Part shown: one piece after another, positions 43,276-53,402 of the stretch
Position numbering within the stretch: position 1 is the first letter of the stretch
Layout: every line of letters begins with the position of its first letter
Program-made: the position numbers and the translations under genes
Assembly: GCA_963782605.1 (NCBI GenBank)
Contig: CAWAKK010000003.1
Span: forward strand, 1 to 64,000
DNA: 64,000 bases
Source: JBDTSW01 sp963782605
Lineage (GTDB): Bacteria > Actinomycetota > Thermoleophilia > Solirubrobacterales > 70-9
Direction: 5' to 3'
Notes under the pieces: model-generated
Told to the model about the DNA's origin: nothing
The model's database searches: none
The model's input: the letters and a program-made list of their open reading frames with translations, nothing else

Positions 43276-44794
43276 GAGATCGGTACGACAAGGCCTCCGC
43301 CAAGTGGTCGGGCTCGACGGAATCACTGCCGCTCAGGTCCGCCACCGTGCGTGCGACCCGCAGCACACGATCGTGCCCGCGCCCGCTGAGCCCCATCGTG
43401 GTGCGCGCCCTCTCGAGCATCCCCGCGAGCTCGGAGTCGAGCGTGACGCTGGCGCGGAGCTCGGATTCGCTCATCTCGGCATTGGCCCGGCCATCGAGGC
43501 GCCCGGCCTGGACCTCTCGCGCAGCCAAGACTCGAGCGCGCACGGTGTCCGAGGCCTCACCTGGGCGCCCGCTGAGCGCTCCCGGTTCCGGCTGATCGAC
43601 ATCCACATGCAGATCCATGCGATCGGCGAGCGGGCCCGATACCCGAGCCCTGTAGCGCCGGATCTCGCCCTCTGAGCACCGGCAGGCGCCATGGCCGCGT
43701 CCACCGCCGCAGGGGCAGGGGTTGGCGGCGGCGATGAGCATCACCCGGCAGGGGAGCTCGACCGTGTGGCGCGCCCTGCAGATCAAGATTCTCCCCTCCT
43801 CGAGCGGCTGACGCAGGGCCTCGAGGGAGTCTCTTGAGAACTCGGGAAGCTCGTCCAGAAACAGCACACCGCGATGCGCGCGCGTGAGCTCGCCGGGACG
43901 TGGTGGTACGCCTCCACCGACAAGGGCGGCCGATGAGATGGTGTGATGCGGAGTGCGGAACGGTCGCCGGCGTGCCAATTCGAACGGGGTGCGGACGCCG
44001 CAGGCACTGGCGACGCTGAGCGCCTCGATGGATTCGGCCTCCTCCAGCGGCGGCAGAATCGACGGGAGGCGCCGGGCGGCCATCGACTTTCCAACGCCCG
44101 GTGGCCCGAGCATGAGCAGGCTGTGGCTGCCTGCGGCGGCGACCTCAAGGGCGCGGCGCAGCACGCCTTGGCCGCGGAGATCCGCGAGATCAGGAAGCCC
44201 CCTCCCATTCACCGGCGGCCGAAGGCGTGGTGCCGCGATCGGGTCTGGCCCCTCCTCAGACCCCACGTAGCGCAGGCGACTCACGCTGTCGAGCCCGAGC
44301 ACGCTCACGAACGGGAGGACGCCGTCGCCGTTGGGCGGAACGAGGTTGGCGAGCGCTGCCTCCTCGGCGTTGGCCCGTGGCACACCGATCACCGGAACCC
44401 CGGCCGCCCGGGCCCGCGCCGCCATCGGCAGTGCACCGCGGACCTCCCTGATCGAGCCGTCGAGCGCCAGCTCGCCGACGAAGCCCGCGTCAGCGAGTGG
44501 CTCTCTTGGCAGCTGACCTGAAGCGACGAGGACCCCCGCCGCGATCGCGAGATCGAAGCCCGGCCCGGCCTTCGGCAGGTTGGCGGGTGCGAGGTTCACG
44601 GTGATCCGCTTCTGCGGGAAGTCGAAATTGCAGTTCGAGAGCGCGGCGCGTACCCGCTCGCGAGACTCGCGGACGGCGGCGTCGGGAAGGCCGACGATCG
44701 TGAACGTGGGAAGGCCGGCGCGCACGTCGACCTCCACTCGAACGTCGCGGGCCTCGACCCCCAGCAGCGCGAAGGTACGGATGGTGGCGAGCAC
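43262..44794 (-). CDS. comM: YifB/ComM family Mg-chelatase-like AAA+ ATPase
   Basis: About 510 residues. The N-terminal Lon-protease-like part reads ATIRTFALLGVEARDVRVEV and NLAPANLPKAGPGFDLAIAA. The AAA core has Walker A MLGPPGVGKSMAARRLPSIL, PFRTPHHTISSAALVGGG, Walker B GVLFLDELPEFSRD and the zinc-like cluster NPCPCGGGRGHGACRCSEGE. It belongs to helicases that help branch migration in natural transformation. GTG at 44794 (VLATIRTF) is used as start; the frame is open further upstream but unlike the family. Confidence 0.92.
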   Translation of the reverse strand: MLATIRTFALLGVEARDVRVEVDVRAGLPTFTIVGLPDAAVRESRERVRAALSNCNFDFPQKRITVNLAPANLPKAGPGFDLAIAAGVLVASGQLPREPLADAGFVGELALDGSIREVRGALPMAARARAAGVPVIGVPRANAEEAALANLVPPNGDGVLPFVSVLGLDSVSRLRYVGSEEGPDPIAAPRLRPPVNGRGLPDLADLRGQGVLRRALEVAAAGSHSLLMLGPPGVGKSMAARRLPSILPPLEEAESIEALSVASACGVRTPFELARRRPFRTPHHTISSAALVGGGVPPRPGELTRAHRGVLFLDELPEFSRDSLEALRQPLEEGRILICRARHTVELPCRVMLIAAANPCPCGGGRGHGACRCSEGEIRRYRARVSGPLADRMDLHVDVDQPEPGALSGRPGEASDTVRARVLAAREVQAGRLDGRANAEMSESELRASVTLDSELAGMLERARTTMGLSGRGHDRVLRVARTVADLSGSDSVEPDHLAEALSYRSRGGD

Positions 44795-44910
44795 GACGGC
44801 GACGCTATGGATCGACGCCTGCCACGTTGCGCGGTAGCCGTGCCGCCTCTGTGACGATCTAGCCACGATTGGTGCGCCACGCGCTCACACGTGCGCCCTA
44901 CGGTCCGAGC

Positions 44911-45297
44911 GTGACCGCCGAACGCCAGAGTCGGGGCCGCGCTGCCGAGGAGTTCGTGGCGACGCACCTGCAGCGTGCAGGGTGGTCGATCCTCGAGCGA
45001 AACTCTCGCCCGGGAGGGGCGAGGGGCGAGCTCGACATCGTCGCGCACGACGGCCGCTGCCTGGTGTTCGTTGAGGTCAAGGCTCGCTCGCAAGACGCCC
45101 ACGCAGGCCCGGAGTCACCGGTGCTGGCGGTGGGGGCACGCAAGCAGGCACAGCTGCGCCGCTTGGCGAGCGCCTGGCTGCGCGATCGCCCTTCAGGCCT
45201 GCGCGGCTTCGCCGAGCTGCGCTTCGACGTCGCCGGCGTCTGGCTGGGGGACGACGACTCCATCGTGAGCCTCGAGTACCTCCGCGCCGCCTTCTGA
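44911..45297 (+). CDS. yraN: YraN family (UPF0102) endonuclease-like protein
   Basis: A 128-residue restriction-endonuclease-fold protein. AERQSRGRAAEEFVATHLQR is the first helix, and the PD-(D/E)XK core is visible as RGELDIVAHDGRCLVFVEVK, with Asp, Glu and Lys. The family sits next to rnhB and comM in many bacteria but its role is unproven. GTG at 44911 is chosen. The 3' end overlaps the convergent rnhB coding end by about 105 bases, an unusual tail-to-tail overlap. Confidence 0.9.
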   Translation: MTAERQSRGRAAEEFVATHLQRAGWSILERNSRPGGARGELDIVAHDGRCLVFVEVKARSQDAHAGPESPVLAVGARKQAQLRRLASAWLRDRPSGLRGFAELRFDVAGVWLGDDDSIVSLEYLRAAF

Positions 45298-46092
45298 GCC
45301 GGAAGCCTCCAGGGAGAGCTGGCTGTAGGCGATCGAGGCGAACGAACGGCGATGGAGGCCGGAAGGCCCGTCGCGGATGATCGCGGCACGGTGTCCGGGC
45401 GTCGAGTACCCCACGTTCTCGGCGAACCCGAAGCCCGGGTAGCGCTCCTCCGCGCCGTGCATGTAGCGGTCGCGGGTCACCTTGGCGACAACCGACGCTG
45501 CCGCGATCGCCGCGCTGCGAGCGTCGCCCTCGATCACCTGGCGGTGCTCGACGGTGCACGCAGGCAGCCTGAAGCCGTCGACGAGGCAGAAAGCGCCGGG
45601 TACGGCCACACGCTCGAGGCTGCGGGCCAGCGCCGCCATGTTGGTCACATGAAGGCCGCGCGCGTCGATCCCTCGCACGCAGCGCACCGTCACAGCCACC
45701 CGTGCCGCCGCCCTCAGGACGACGGGGTAGAGGGCCTCGCGCTCCTCCGCGGACCGCTGCTTCGAGTCGTCGAGGAAGCCGAGGGCGCGCCGGTCAGAGA
45801 GGGTCAGCCGGTCGTAGTCCATAAGCACCGCCGCCGCCACCAGTGGGCCCGCCAGCGAGCCGCGCCCAGCCTCGTCGCAGCCCGCTACGAAGCGCGACCC
45901 AAGCTCGCGGTCGAAGCGAAAGAGCTTCGCCGCCCGCCGGCGGCGCCGCTTGGCGGCTGCCTTGGCATGCGCGGACCGCGGGGTGCTAGAAGATGCCGAT
46001 GCGGTCCGGGGGCCAGTAGGTGAAGAACGCCTGGCCGATGATCCAGTCTCTGGGAACCGGTCCCCAGTAGCGGCTGTCGTCGCTCGAGCCAC
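45193..46092 (-). CDS. rnhB: ribonuclease HII, start uncertain
   Basis: RNase HII core: D73/E74 in VAGCDEAGRGSLAGPLVAAA, then LDDSKQRSAEEREALYPVVL, CLVDGFRLPACTVEHRQVIE with the third Asp and SAAIAAASVVAKVTRDRYMH. It removes single ribonucleotides from DNA. The only in-frame ordinary start before the core is ATG 46092, inside lepB, while an ATG at 45968 just after the lepB end lies one frame off. Either the gene overlaps lepB by 107 bases, or one base is missing near 45950. The C-terminus runs about 40 residues past the family end, over yraN on the other strand. Confidence 0.85.
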   Translation of the reverse strand: MARATTAATGDRFPETGSSARRSSPTGPRTASASSSTPRSAHAKAAAKRRRRRAAKLFRFDRELGSRFVAGCDEAGRGSLAGPLVAAAVLMDYDRLTLSDRRALGFLDDSKQRSAEEREALYPVVLRAAARVAVTVRCVRGIDARGLHVTNMAALARSLERVAVPGAFCLVDGFRLPACTVEHRQVIEGDARSAAIAAASVVAKVTRDRYMHGAEERYPGFGFAENVGYSTPGHRAAIIRDGPSGLHRRSFASIAYSQLSLEASGSEGGAEVLEAHDGVVVPQPDAGDVEAQLGEAAQA

Positions 46093-46591
46093 GGTTGTCG
46101 CCCATCATGAAGTAGTGGTCGGGCGGGATCACGATCTCCTCCCGCAAATTGCACTTGTTGCCTGAGTCACCGCAGGGCCGCGTGAAGTCCTCCTCCTGGA
46201 CTTCACCATTGATCACCGGGTGACCGTCCTCGATCCGCAGCCGGTCGCCGGGAATCGCCACAACCCGCTTGATGAAGTTCGTCTCGGACTGCTCGTCGAC
46301 GGGGAGCGGGCACGCTTGGGTCTCGGAGTCGTACGTGGCCTCATCGTCGTCGGTGTCGCCGTCGTTTGAGTCCTTCGCACCGCACTGAGTTCCCGCCTCC
46401 GCTCCCCTGGGCGGATGAAAGACGACGATGTCGTTGCGGTCGGGGTCGCTCAGGTGGTAGTTGACGCGGTTCACGAGGACGCGCTGGCCGATCTTGAGGG
46501 TGGGAACCATCGACTCGGATGGGATCTGGTACGGCTTGACTACGAAGGCTTGGATGAGGAGAGCGAGCCCGATCGCCATCGCGACGATCAC
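45986..46591 (-). CDS. lepB: signal peptidase I
   Basis: A 201-residue type I signal peptidase. One N-terminal membrane segment (IVAMAIGLALLIQAFVVKPY) is followed by the catalytic Ser27 in IPSESMVPTLKIGQRVLVNR, the catalytic Lys in NFIKRVVAIPGDRL and the box E motif MMGDNRGSSDDSRYWGPVPR. An acidic insert (KDSNDGDTDDDEATYDSE) separates boxes B and D. It cleaves exported proteins at the outer face of the membrane. GTG at 46591 is the only reasonable start after rplS, giving a short cytoplasmic tail. Confidence 0.93.
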   Translation of the reverse strand: MIVAMAIGLALLIQAFVVKPYQIPSESMVPTLKIGQRVLVNRVNYHLSDPDRNDIVVFHPPRGAEAGTQCGAKDSNDGDTDDDEATYDSETQACPLPVDEQSETNFIKRVVAIPGDRLRIEDGHPVINGEVQEEDFTRPCGDSGNKCNLREEIVIPPDHYFMMGDNRGSSDDSRYWGPVPRDWIIGQAFFTYWPPDRIGIF

Positions 46592-46635
46592 GATCAGCTC
46601 GAGAAAAGCCCCCCTGCCCGTTGTCGGCCGTGGGA

Positions 46636-47220
46636 TCAGCTCTTGACCTCGGAGTCCTCGGCCTCAGCCTCGGGCTCCGCTGAGGCCTCTTGCTCGGAGG
46701 CGCGCTCCGCCTCCTGGGGCTCAGGCGCCGGTTCGGCCTCGGGCGCTGCCTCCTGCTCCTCCTCCGGGTCGTCGTCCGCCTCGGGCGGGACGTCATCGGC
46801 CTCCTCGAGGGCGACGCCCTCGGAGTCGAGAGGCACGGGCTCCTCCTCGGGAGCCATCACCAGATCATCCTCGATCCCCCATCGACGCTCGGCGACGCGC
46901 GCTCGCTTTCCGACCCGGCCTCTCAGGTAGTAAAGCTTTGCCCTTCGCACGTCGCCCCTCGCGATGACCTCGAGTCGCTCGACCTTCGGCGAGTGCACCG
47001 GAAAGGTGCGCTCGACCCCGACCCCGAAGGACTGCTTGCGCACGATGAACGTCTCGCGCGCGCCAGAGCCCTGCCGCCCGATCACGATGCCCTCAAAGAC
47101 CTGGGTTCGGCGCCGCTCGCCCTCGATGACCTGAAAGTGGACGCGCACACGATCGCCCGCGTCGAAGCGTGGGACCCTGCGGAGCTGGCGCCGCTCGATG
47201 CCCTCGATGATCGTGCTCAT
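46636..47220 (-). CDS. rplS: ribosomal protein L19 with long acidic C-terminal tail
   Basis: Residues 1-115 are a normal bL19: IIEGIERRQLRRVPRFDAGD, RRTQVFEGIVIGRQGSGARE, VRKQSFGVGVERTFPVHSPK and VRRAKLYYLRGRVGKRARVA. About 75 further residues are Glu/Ala/Pro-rich (EEEQEAAPEAEPAPEPQEAE) without fold. L19 lies at the subunit interface near bridge B6/B8; the acidic tail would extend from the ribosome surface. No frameshift is needed. It precedes lepB by 44 bases in the same direction. Confidence 0.93.
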   Translation of the reverse strand: MSTIIEGIERRQLRRVPRFDAGDRVRVHFQVIEGERRRTQVFEGIVIGRQGSGARETFIVRKQSFGVGVERTFPVHSPKVERLEVIARGDVRRAKLYYLRGRVGKRARVAERRWGIEDDLVMAPEEEPVPLDSEGVALEEADDVPPEADDDPEEEQEAAPEAEPAPEPQEAERASEQEASAEPEAEAEDSEVKS

Positions 47221-47290
47221 AGGAAACGCGCGTGCCCGGTGAGGGGCCCGCGCGAGCCCCGAAATATAGAGGGTCGCTTCCTAACGGCCG

Positions 47291-47968
47291 CTAAAGAGGG
47301 CGAGCATCGTCTTGCTCGGCTCGCTCCCGGCTGCGCTCCCGCCGCCACCCCCGTACCCGCGCGTGATCACCGGACAGAAGGATCTCGGGCACGGTCCACC
47401 CGCGGTAGTCGGCGGGCCGGGTGTAGTGCGGATACTCCGGCGCACCCTCGAGCGCCTCCGAGAACGACTCCTCGACCGCGCTCATCTCGTGCCCCAGCAC
47501 GCCTGGGAGCTTGCGGATCACGGCGTCGGCAACCACCATCGCCGCCGGCTCCCCGCCGGAGAGCACGTAGGGCCCGATCGAGATGGCATCGGTTGCGAGA
47601 TGCTCGCGGACCCGCTCATCGATCCCCTCGTAGCGCCCACAGATGAGCGCCAGCTCTGGCGCCGCGGCGAGCTCGGCCGCGAGGGGCTCGTCGAACTGCC
47701 TGCCCGACGGCGCCAGGACCGCGACGCGGCGCGGGCGCTCAGGCCCGTAGGCGGCCTCGAGCGCAGCGTCGATCACGTCGACGCGCATCACCATCCCGGC
47801 CCCGCCCCCGTACGGGGTGTCATCGACCTGGCGGTTCCGCAGCGGCGTCGTCTCACGCGGGTTGAAAAAGCGCAGCTCGTTGCCAGCCTCGAGTGCGTTG
47901 CGCACGTGCCGCTGGGCACAAAACCACTCGAACCACTCCGGAAAGAGGGTGAAGATGTCGAGGCGCAT
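47291..47968 (-). CDS. trmD: tRNA (guanine-N1)-methyltransferase
   Basis: A 225-residue SPOUT-class enzyme that methylates G37 of tRNAs with a G36. Characteristic stretches are MRLDIFTLFPEWFEWF, VDDTPYGGGAGMVMRVDVID, LALICGRYEGIDERVREHLA and the trefoil knot ISIGPYVLSGGEPAAMVVAD followed by VSF-like EESFSEALEGAPEYPHYTRP. It lies between khpA and rplS as usual, but the rimM gene that normally precedes trmD is not present in the 69 bases between. Confidence 0.95.
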   Translation of the reverse strand: MRLDIFTLFPEWFEWFCAQRHVRNALEAGNELRFFNPRETTPLRNRQVDDTPYGGGAGMVMRVDVIDAALEAAYGPERPRRVAVLAPSGRQFDEPLAAELAAAPELALICGRYEGIDERVREHLATDAISIGPYVLSGGEPAAMVVADAVIRKLPGVLGHEMSAVEESFSEALEGAPEYPHYTRPADYRGWTVPEILLSGDHARVRGWRRERSRERAEQDDARPL

Positions 47969-48037
47969 GCCAGGCGGAGCCTAGGGACGAACGGGCAATG
48001 AGGGCAGCGGCCGCTGGCGCTCCGCCCGCCCGGCGCC

Positions 48038-48271
48038 CTAGTCGTCCACGATCTCCACCAACACCCTGCGGTCCTCACGGGTGGCGGCCGCTTTGGCCAC
48101 GGATCGCAGTGCGTTGGCGACCCGGCCGGAGCGGCCGATCACGCGTCCGAGGTCGTTGGGCGCGACGCGCACCTCGAGCACCACGTCCCCACCGTCGTCG
48201 ACCTCCTCGACGCTGACGGCGTCGGGCTCGGATACCAGCGCGCGTGCGAGGAACTCGACGAGCTCGCGCAT
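48038..48271 (-). CDS. khpA: KH-domain RNA-binding protein KhpA
   Basis: A 77-residue single KH domain. The RNA-binding GXXG loop is in DLGRVIGRSGRVANALRSVA. KhpA forms a complex with KhpB/Jag in many Gram-positive bacteria and affects RNA stability and cell division. It follows rpsP by seven bases, the usual rpsP-khpA pair. Confidence 0.94.
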   Translation of the reverse strand: MRELVEFLARALVSEPDAVSVEEVDDGGDVVLEVRVAPNDLGRVIGRSGRVANALRSVAKAAATREDRRVLVEIVDD

Positions 48272-48278
48272 GCGGGTT

Positions 48279-48530
48279 CTAGCTTCCCGCTGCCTCGATG
48301 CCCTGCCTACGCAGCAGAGTGGCGACCGTCCGCGTGGGCCTGGCGCCGTGTTCGAGCCAGTGGCGCGCCCGCTCCTCGTCGATCTCGATCAGCGAGGGAT
48401 CGGTCTGCGGGTTGTAGTGGCCGATCGTCTCGATCGTCCGTCCGTCACGTGGTGAGCGCCGGTCGGCGACGACGATGCGCCAGATCGGGTTCTTCCTCGA
48501 ACCCACCCTTCTCAGTCTCAGTCGGACCAT
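48279..48530 (-). CDS. rpsP: ribosomal protein S16
   Basis: An 83-residue bS16: MVRLRLRRVGSRKNPIWRIV, VADRRSPRDGRTIETIGHYN and PQTDPSLIEIDEERARHWLE are standard. The start is ATG. It lies 31 bases after ffh. Confidence 0.95.
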   Translation of the reverse strand: MVRLRLRRVGSRKNPIWRIVVADRRSPRDGRTIETIGHYNPQTDPSLIEIDEERARHWLEHGARPTRTVATLLRRQGIEAAGS

Positions 48531-48561
48531 CAGCGGCTGGGAAGGGTAGCGGGCGGGCGCC

Positions 48562-49899
<1,338 letters not shown>

Positions 49900-49951
49900 G
49901 GGCGAAGCAGCTTAGAGGGAGCGATGCGACGTCTAAAGCCGCGGGCTCGGG

Positions 49952-50956
49952 CTATTCGCCGATCAGCGCGGCGGCGAACTCGTGCGGGTCGAACGGGCGC
50001 AGGTCCTCGAGGCCCTCGCCCGTACCGATCAGCTTCACGGGGATGCCGAGCTCTCGCGAGATCGCCAGCGCGATTCCGCCTTTCGCCGTCCCGTCGAGCT
50101 TTGTCAGCACGACCCCGGTCACCTCGACGGCGTCGGCGAACGCCTGTGCCTGGCGCAGGCCGTTCTGGCCCGTCGTCGCATCGATCACGATCAGCGTCTC
50201 GTGTGGAGCACCCTCCAGGCGCGAAGCCGCGACGCGGCGGACCTTCGCGAGCTCGTCCATCAGATTGCCGTGGGTATGCAGGCGGCCGGCGGTGTCGGCG
50301 ATGACGACGTCCACCCTGCGCCCCTCCGCCGCCGCGATCGCGTCGAAGACGACCGCGCCGGCGTCGCCACCTGAAGCGCCGCGCACGATGTCCGCGTGGG
50401 AACGCTCCGCCCAGGCCTCGAGCTGCTCGATCGCCGCTGCCCTGTAGGTGTCCGCCGCCGCGACGAGCACCGACGCTCCCAATTCCCGGCGCAGGTGCCA
50501 CGCGAGCTTGCCGATGGTCGTGGTCTTGCCGGTGCCGTTGACGCCAACGACCATCACGACGGCGGGGGCCGCGGTGAGATCGATCCCTTGCGAATCACTC
50601 GTGGCCAGCTCGGCAAGCAGATCGATGAGTCGCGCGCGGATGTCCTCCGCGCCCACGAGCTCGCCTGCCTCGACTTCGGCTTCCAGTCGCCCGACCACCT
50701 CAGCCGTTGTCGGCGCTCCGACGTCCGCGAGGATCAGCGCCTCCTCGATGCGCTCGAACGACTCTGCGTCGAGCCTGTCGGTGATCGAGGCAGCGAGCTC
50801 CGCTCCGAGCGCGTGACGGCTGCGCTTGAGCGACTCGCGCAAGCGCCGGAACATGCCGGGCTCATCGACCGCCTCCAAACCGGCTTCGAGCGCGGGGGAA
50901 GCGCTGCGAGCACGCCCTTCCCCCAGGTCCACCGCCTCCTGCCAGCTCCGCGCCAT
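49952..50956 (-). CDS. ftsY: SRP receptor FtsY
   Basis: A 334-residue FtsY without a long acidic A domain. NG domain: RRLRESLKRSRHALGAELAA, P-loop VVGVNGTGKTTTIGKLAWHL, VAAADTYRAAAIEQLEAWAE, IADTAGRLHTHGNLMDELAK and VLTKLDGTAKGGIALAISRE. ATG at 50956 gives a 34-residue leader; ATG at 50854 (MFRRLRESLKRSR), which starts the conserved domain, is equally possible. It docks the ribosome-SRP complex at the membrane, and lies 29 bases downstream of smc. Confidence 0.95.
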   Translation of the reverse strand: MARSWQEAVDLGEGRARSASPALEAGLEAVDEPGMFRRLRESLKRSRHALGAELAASITDRLDAESFERIEEALILADVGAPTTAEVVGRLEAEVEAGELVGAEDIRARLIDLLAELATSDSQGIDLTAAPAVVMVVGVNGTGKTTTIGKLAWHLRRELGASVLVAAADTYRAAAIEQLEAWAERSHADIVRGASGGDAGAVVFDAIAAAEGRRVDVVIADTAGRLHTHGNLMDELAKVRRVAASRLEGAPHETLIVIDATTGQNGLRQAQAFADAVEVTGVVLTKLDGTAKGGIALAISRELGIPVKLIGTGEGLEDLRPFDPHEFAAALIGE

Positions 50957-50984
50957 CGGCGCTCAGGCTAGTGCGGCTCGAGCC

Positions 50985-53318
50985 CTAGGCGGCTTCAGCT
51001 TCGGCGGGAGCCAGCACGCCCTGCTCGCCCTCAAGTCCCTTGGGCATGCGCCGCGAGATCACCTTCGTGATCCCACCCGAGCCCATCGAGACGCCGTAGA
51101 GGACATCGGCCGCGTCCATCGTGCGCTTCTGATGGGTGACGATGATGAACTGCGCGCGATCCGCGAAACGACTGACCAACTGGAGGAAGCGATCGATGTT
51201 TGCGTCGTCGAGCGCCGCCTCGACCTCGTCGAGGATGTAGAAGGGCGACGGGCGGGCGAGGAAGACCGAAAAAACGAACGCCAGCGCGACGAGGGACTTC
51301 TCGCCGCCCGATAGGAGCGACAGCCTCCGCGTCGCCTTTCCGGCCGGGGTGACCTCAATCTCCACACCTCCCGAGACGGTCTCGGAGTCCGCTGCGGCCT
51401 CGGCGTCATCAGCATCCCTCGCGGGCACATCCTCCTCACCTCCAAGCACCGGCTTCGGAGCGCGCTCGGCGACCAGCCGCAGGCGCCCGCGGCCGCCGGG
51501 GAACAGGTGCTCGACCAGGTCCGAGAAATTCGCCTGGGCGGCCTCGAAGGTCTCCTCGAACGCCTCCTCGATGCGCCTGTCGGTTTCCCGGATGAGGTCG
51601 CCGAGGTCCGCCAATGCACCCTCGAGGTCCGCCCGCTGCTCCTCCAGCTCGGTGACGTGGGCGAGCGCGTCCTCGTACTCGCGCTCGGCCAGTGGGTTGA
51701 CGGGCCCAAGCTGCTCGCGGCGCCGGCCCAGGCGCTCCAGCTTGCCCTCGATCTCCGCGCGCTCCGGTTCCGCGACCGGCTCGGCGGCCGGCCCCAGCTC
51801 ACGCTTGAGCCTCGCGGCGATGCGGCCGAGCTCGGCCGCGGTCTCGTCGCGGCGATCGCGCAGGTGCGCGGCCTCGACCTCGGAGGTGGTCACTTGCTCA
51901 CCGACCACACGTAGCCGCGCCTGAAGCTCGGCGTCGCGGCGCGAACAAGCCCGCAGGATCTCGGCGACCTCGTCGCTCCCGGCCTGAGTCAGCATGCCCC
52001 CCTCGAGCCTCGCCGCCCGATCTCCCGCGGCGTCGCGCGCATCCGCCGTCGCCTCACACAGCTCCCCGAGCGCCACGAGCAGGGCGGCCCGCTCCTCGAC
52101 GTCCGAGCGGAGAGTGTCCTGGCGACCCGCATCGAGGGCGCTTTCGACCTGTCGCGCATCCTCTGCGGCACCGGCCGCCGCGGTACGCACCTCACCCACA
52201 TGCTCGGCGCGGGGGCCCGGCGCGGTCACGCTTCGAGCCTGCTCAAGTGCTGCGGTTGCCTCAGCGATTCGGGCGGCGATGCGATCCATGCCAGCCTCGA
52301 CGGCGCGTGCGCCGTCGGCTGTGGCTGCCTTGGCCAGGGCACCGAGCGCCGCGCGTCGCGTGTCGAGTTCGGCCGCCAGCACCGTCCGGCGCGAGGCCAG
52401 TGCCTCCGCGCGCACGGTGAGTCGCTCGTGAGCCGCGCGAATCGCGGTGAGCCTGCCCCAGGCCTCTGTGCGTTCGCGGTCACGCTCCGCGAGGCGCCGC
52501 TCGGCGGCCGTGCGCTTCGCGTTTGACTCCGCGAGCTCAGCCTCGACGGCATCACGAGCTTCGCGTGCCTTGGCGGCGGCGTCCTCAGCAGCGGCGAGGC
52601 CCTTGCCGTGGCCGCCCAGCTCGGAGGCAAGGAGGCGGGCGCGCAGCTCATCAGCGTCGCGCTCCAGGCGAGCGTGAATGTCCGCCGCCTGTGCCTGCCG
52701 CTTGAGCGGACGCAGGCGCGAGCGCGCCTCGCGCTCGACGTCGAGAGCGCGGTCGAGGTTGTCCTTGGTGCGATCGAGCCGCAGCTCCGCCCGGCGGCGA
52801 CGTTTTCGATACTTGCCGAGCCCAGCCGCCTCCTCGACAAGCCGGCGGCGATCAACCGGCTTTGAGTGGACGATCTCCTCAACCCGGCCCTGGGAGATGA
52901 CCGAGTGCATCTCGCGGCCGAGATTGGCGTCGGAGAGGTGCTCGACGACATCGGTCAACCGGCACCGGGCTCCGTTCAGGCGGTATTCGCCCTCGCCCGA
53001 GCGGTCATGGCGCCGCTTTACCGAGATCTCGCTGAAGCCATCTGGCTGCTCCGCGCCGTCGAGCGAAAGCGTCACCTCCACCTCCGCGTGGCGAGAGGGG
53101 CCGCGCCCTTCACCTCCAGCGAAGATCATGTCCCCCATCGACTGCCCGCGGACCGCCAGCGGGCTCTGCTCGCCCAGCGCCCAAAGCACAGCGTCTGTGA
53201 TGTTGGATTTACCGCAGCCGTTGGGACCCACGATCACGCTGACGCCGGGAGAGAACACCAAACGGGTTCGCTCCGGAAAGGACTTGAAGCCCTTGATCGT
53301 GATCGAGCTCAGATGCAT
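50985..53318 (-). CDS. smc: SMC chromosome segregation protein, short form lacking an evident hinge
   Basis: The N-terminal head is classical SMC: LSSITIKGFKSFPERTRLVF and Walker A GPNGCGKSNI at residue 31. The C-terminal head has the signature SLLSGGEKSLVALAFVFSVF and Walker B PFYILDEVEAALDDANIDRF. Between them lie about 400 residues of Ala/Arg/Glu-rich coiled coil with no hinge globule, so the whole protein is 777 residues against roughly 1,150-1,200 for normal SMC. The frame is open throughout, with no internal break. It would bind ScpA/ScpB near the heads, but ring closure through a hinge dimer is not possible as read. Start ATG 53318; rnc lies 84 bases upstream. Confidence 0.92.
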   Translation of the reverse strand: MHLSSITIKGFKSFPERTRLVFSPGVSVIVGPNGCGKSNITDAVLWALGEQSPLAVRGQSMGDMIFAGGEGRGPSRHAEVEVTLSLDGAEQPDGFSEISVKRRHDRSGEGEYRLNGARCRLTDVVEHLSDANLGREMHSVISQGRVEEIVHSKPVDRRRLVEEAAGLGKYRKRRRRAELRLDRTKDNLDRALDVEREARSRLRPLKRQAQAADIHARLERDADELRARLLASELGGHGKGLAAAEDAAAKAREARDAVEAELAESNAKRTAAERRLAERDRERTEAWGRLTAIRAAHERLTVRAEALASRRTVLAAELDTRRAALGALAKAATADGARAVEAGMDRIAARIAEATAALEQARSVTAPGPRAEHVGEVRTAAAGAAEDARQVESALDAGRQDTLRSDVEERAALLVALGELCEATADARDAAGDRAARLEGGMLTQAGSDEVAEILRACSRRDAELQARLRVVGEQVTTSEVEAAHLRDRRDETAAELGRIAARLKRELGPAAEPVAEPERAEIEGKLERLGRRREQLGPVNPLAEREYEDALAHVTELEEQRADLEGALADLGDLIRETDRRIEEAFEETFEAAQANFSDLVEHLFPGGRGRLRLVAERAPKPVLGGEEDVPARDADDAEAAADSETVSGGVEIEVTPAGKATRRLSLLSGGEKSLVALAFVFSVFLARPSPFYILDEVEAALDDANIDRFLQLVSRFADRAQFIIVTHQKRTMDAADVLYGVSMGSGGITKVISRRMPKGLEGEQGVLAPAEAEAA

Positions 53319-53402
53319 GAAAGCTGGGTGCGGACTCGGAACATTCGCTTGCGGCTCGGACGCGATGCCGTGCCGGAGACTTCGTGGTCGATACCGCGGC
53401 TC

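Noticed and set aside
41599..43389. 596-codon plus-strand open frame
   Set aside because: Antisense to thiD and dprA, no recognisable domain.
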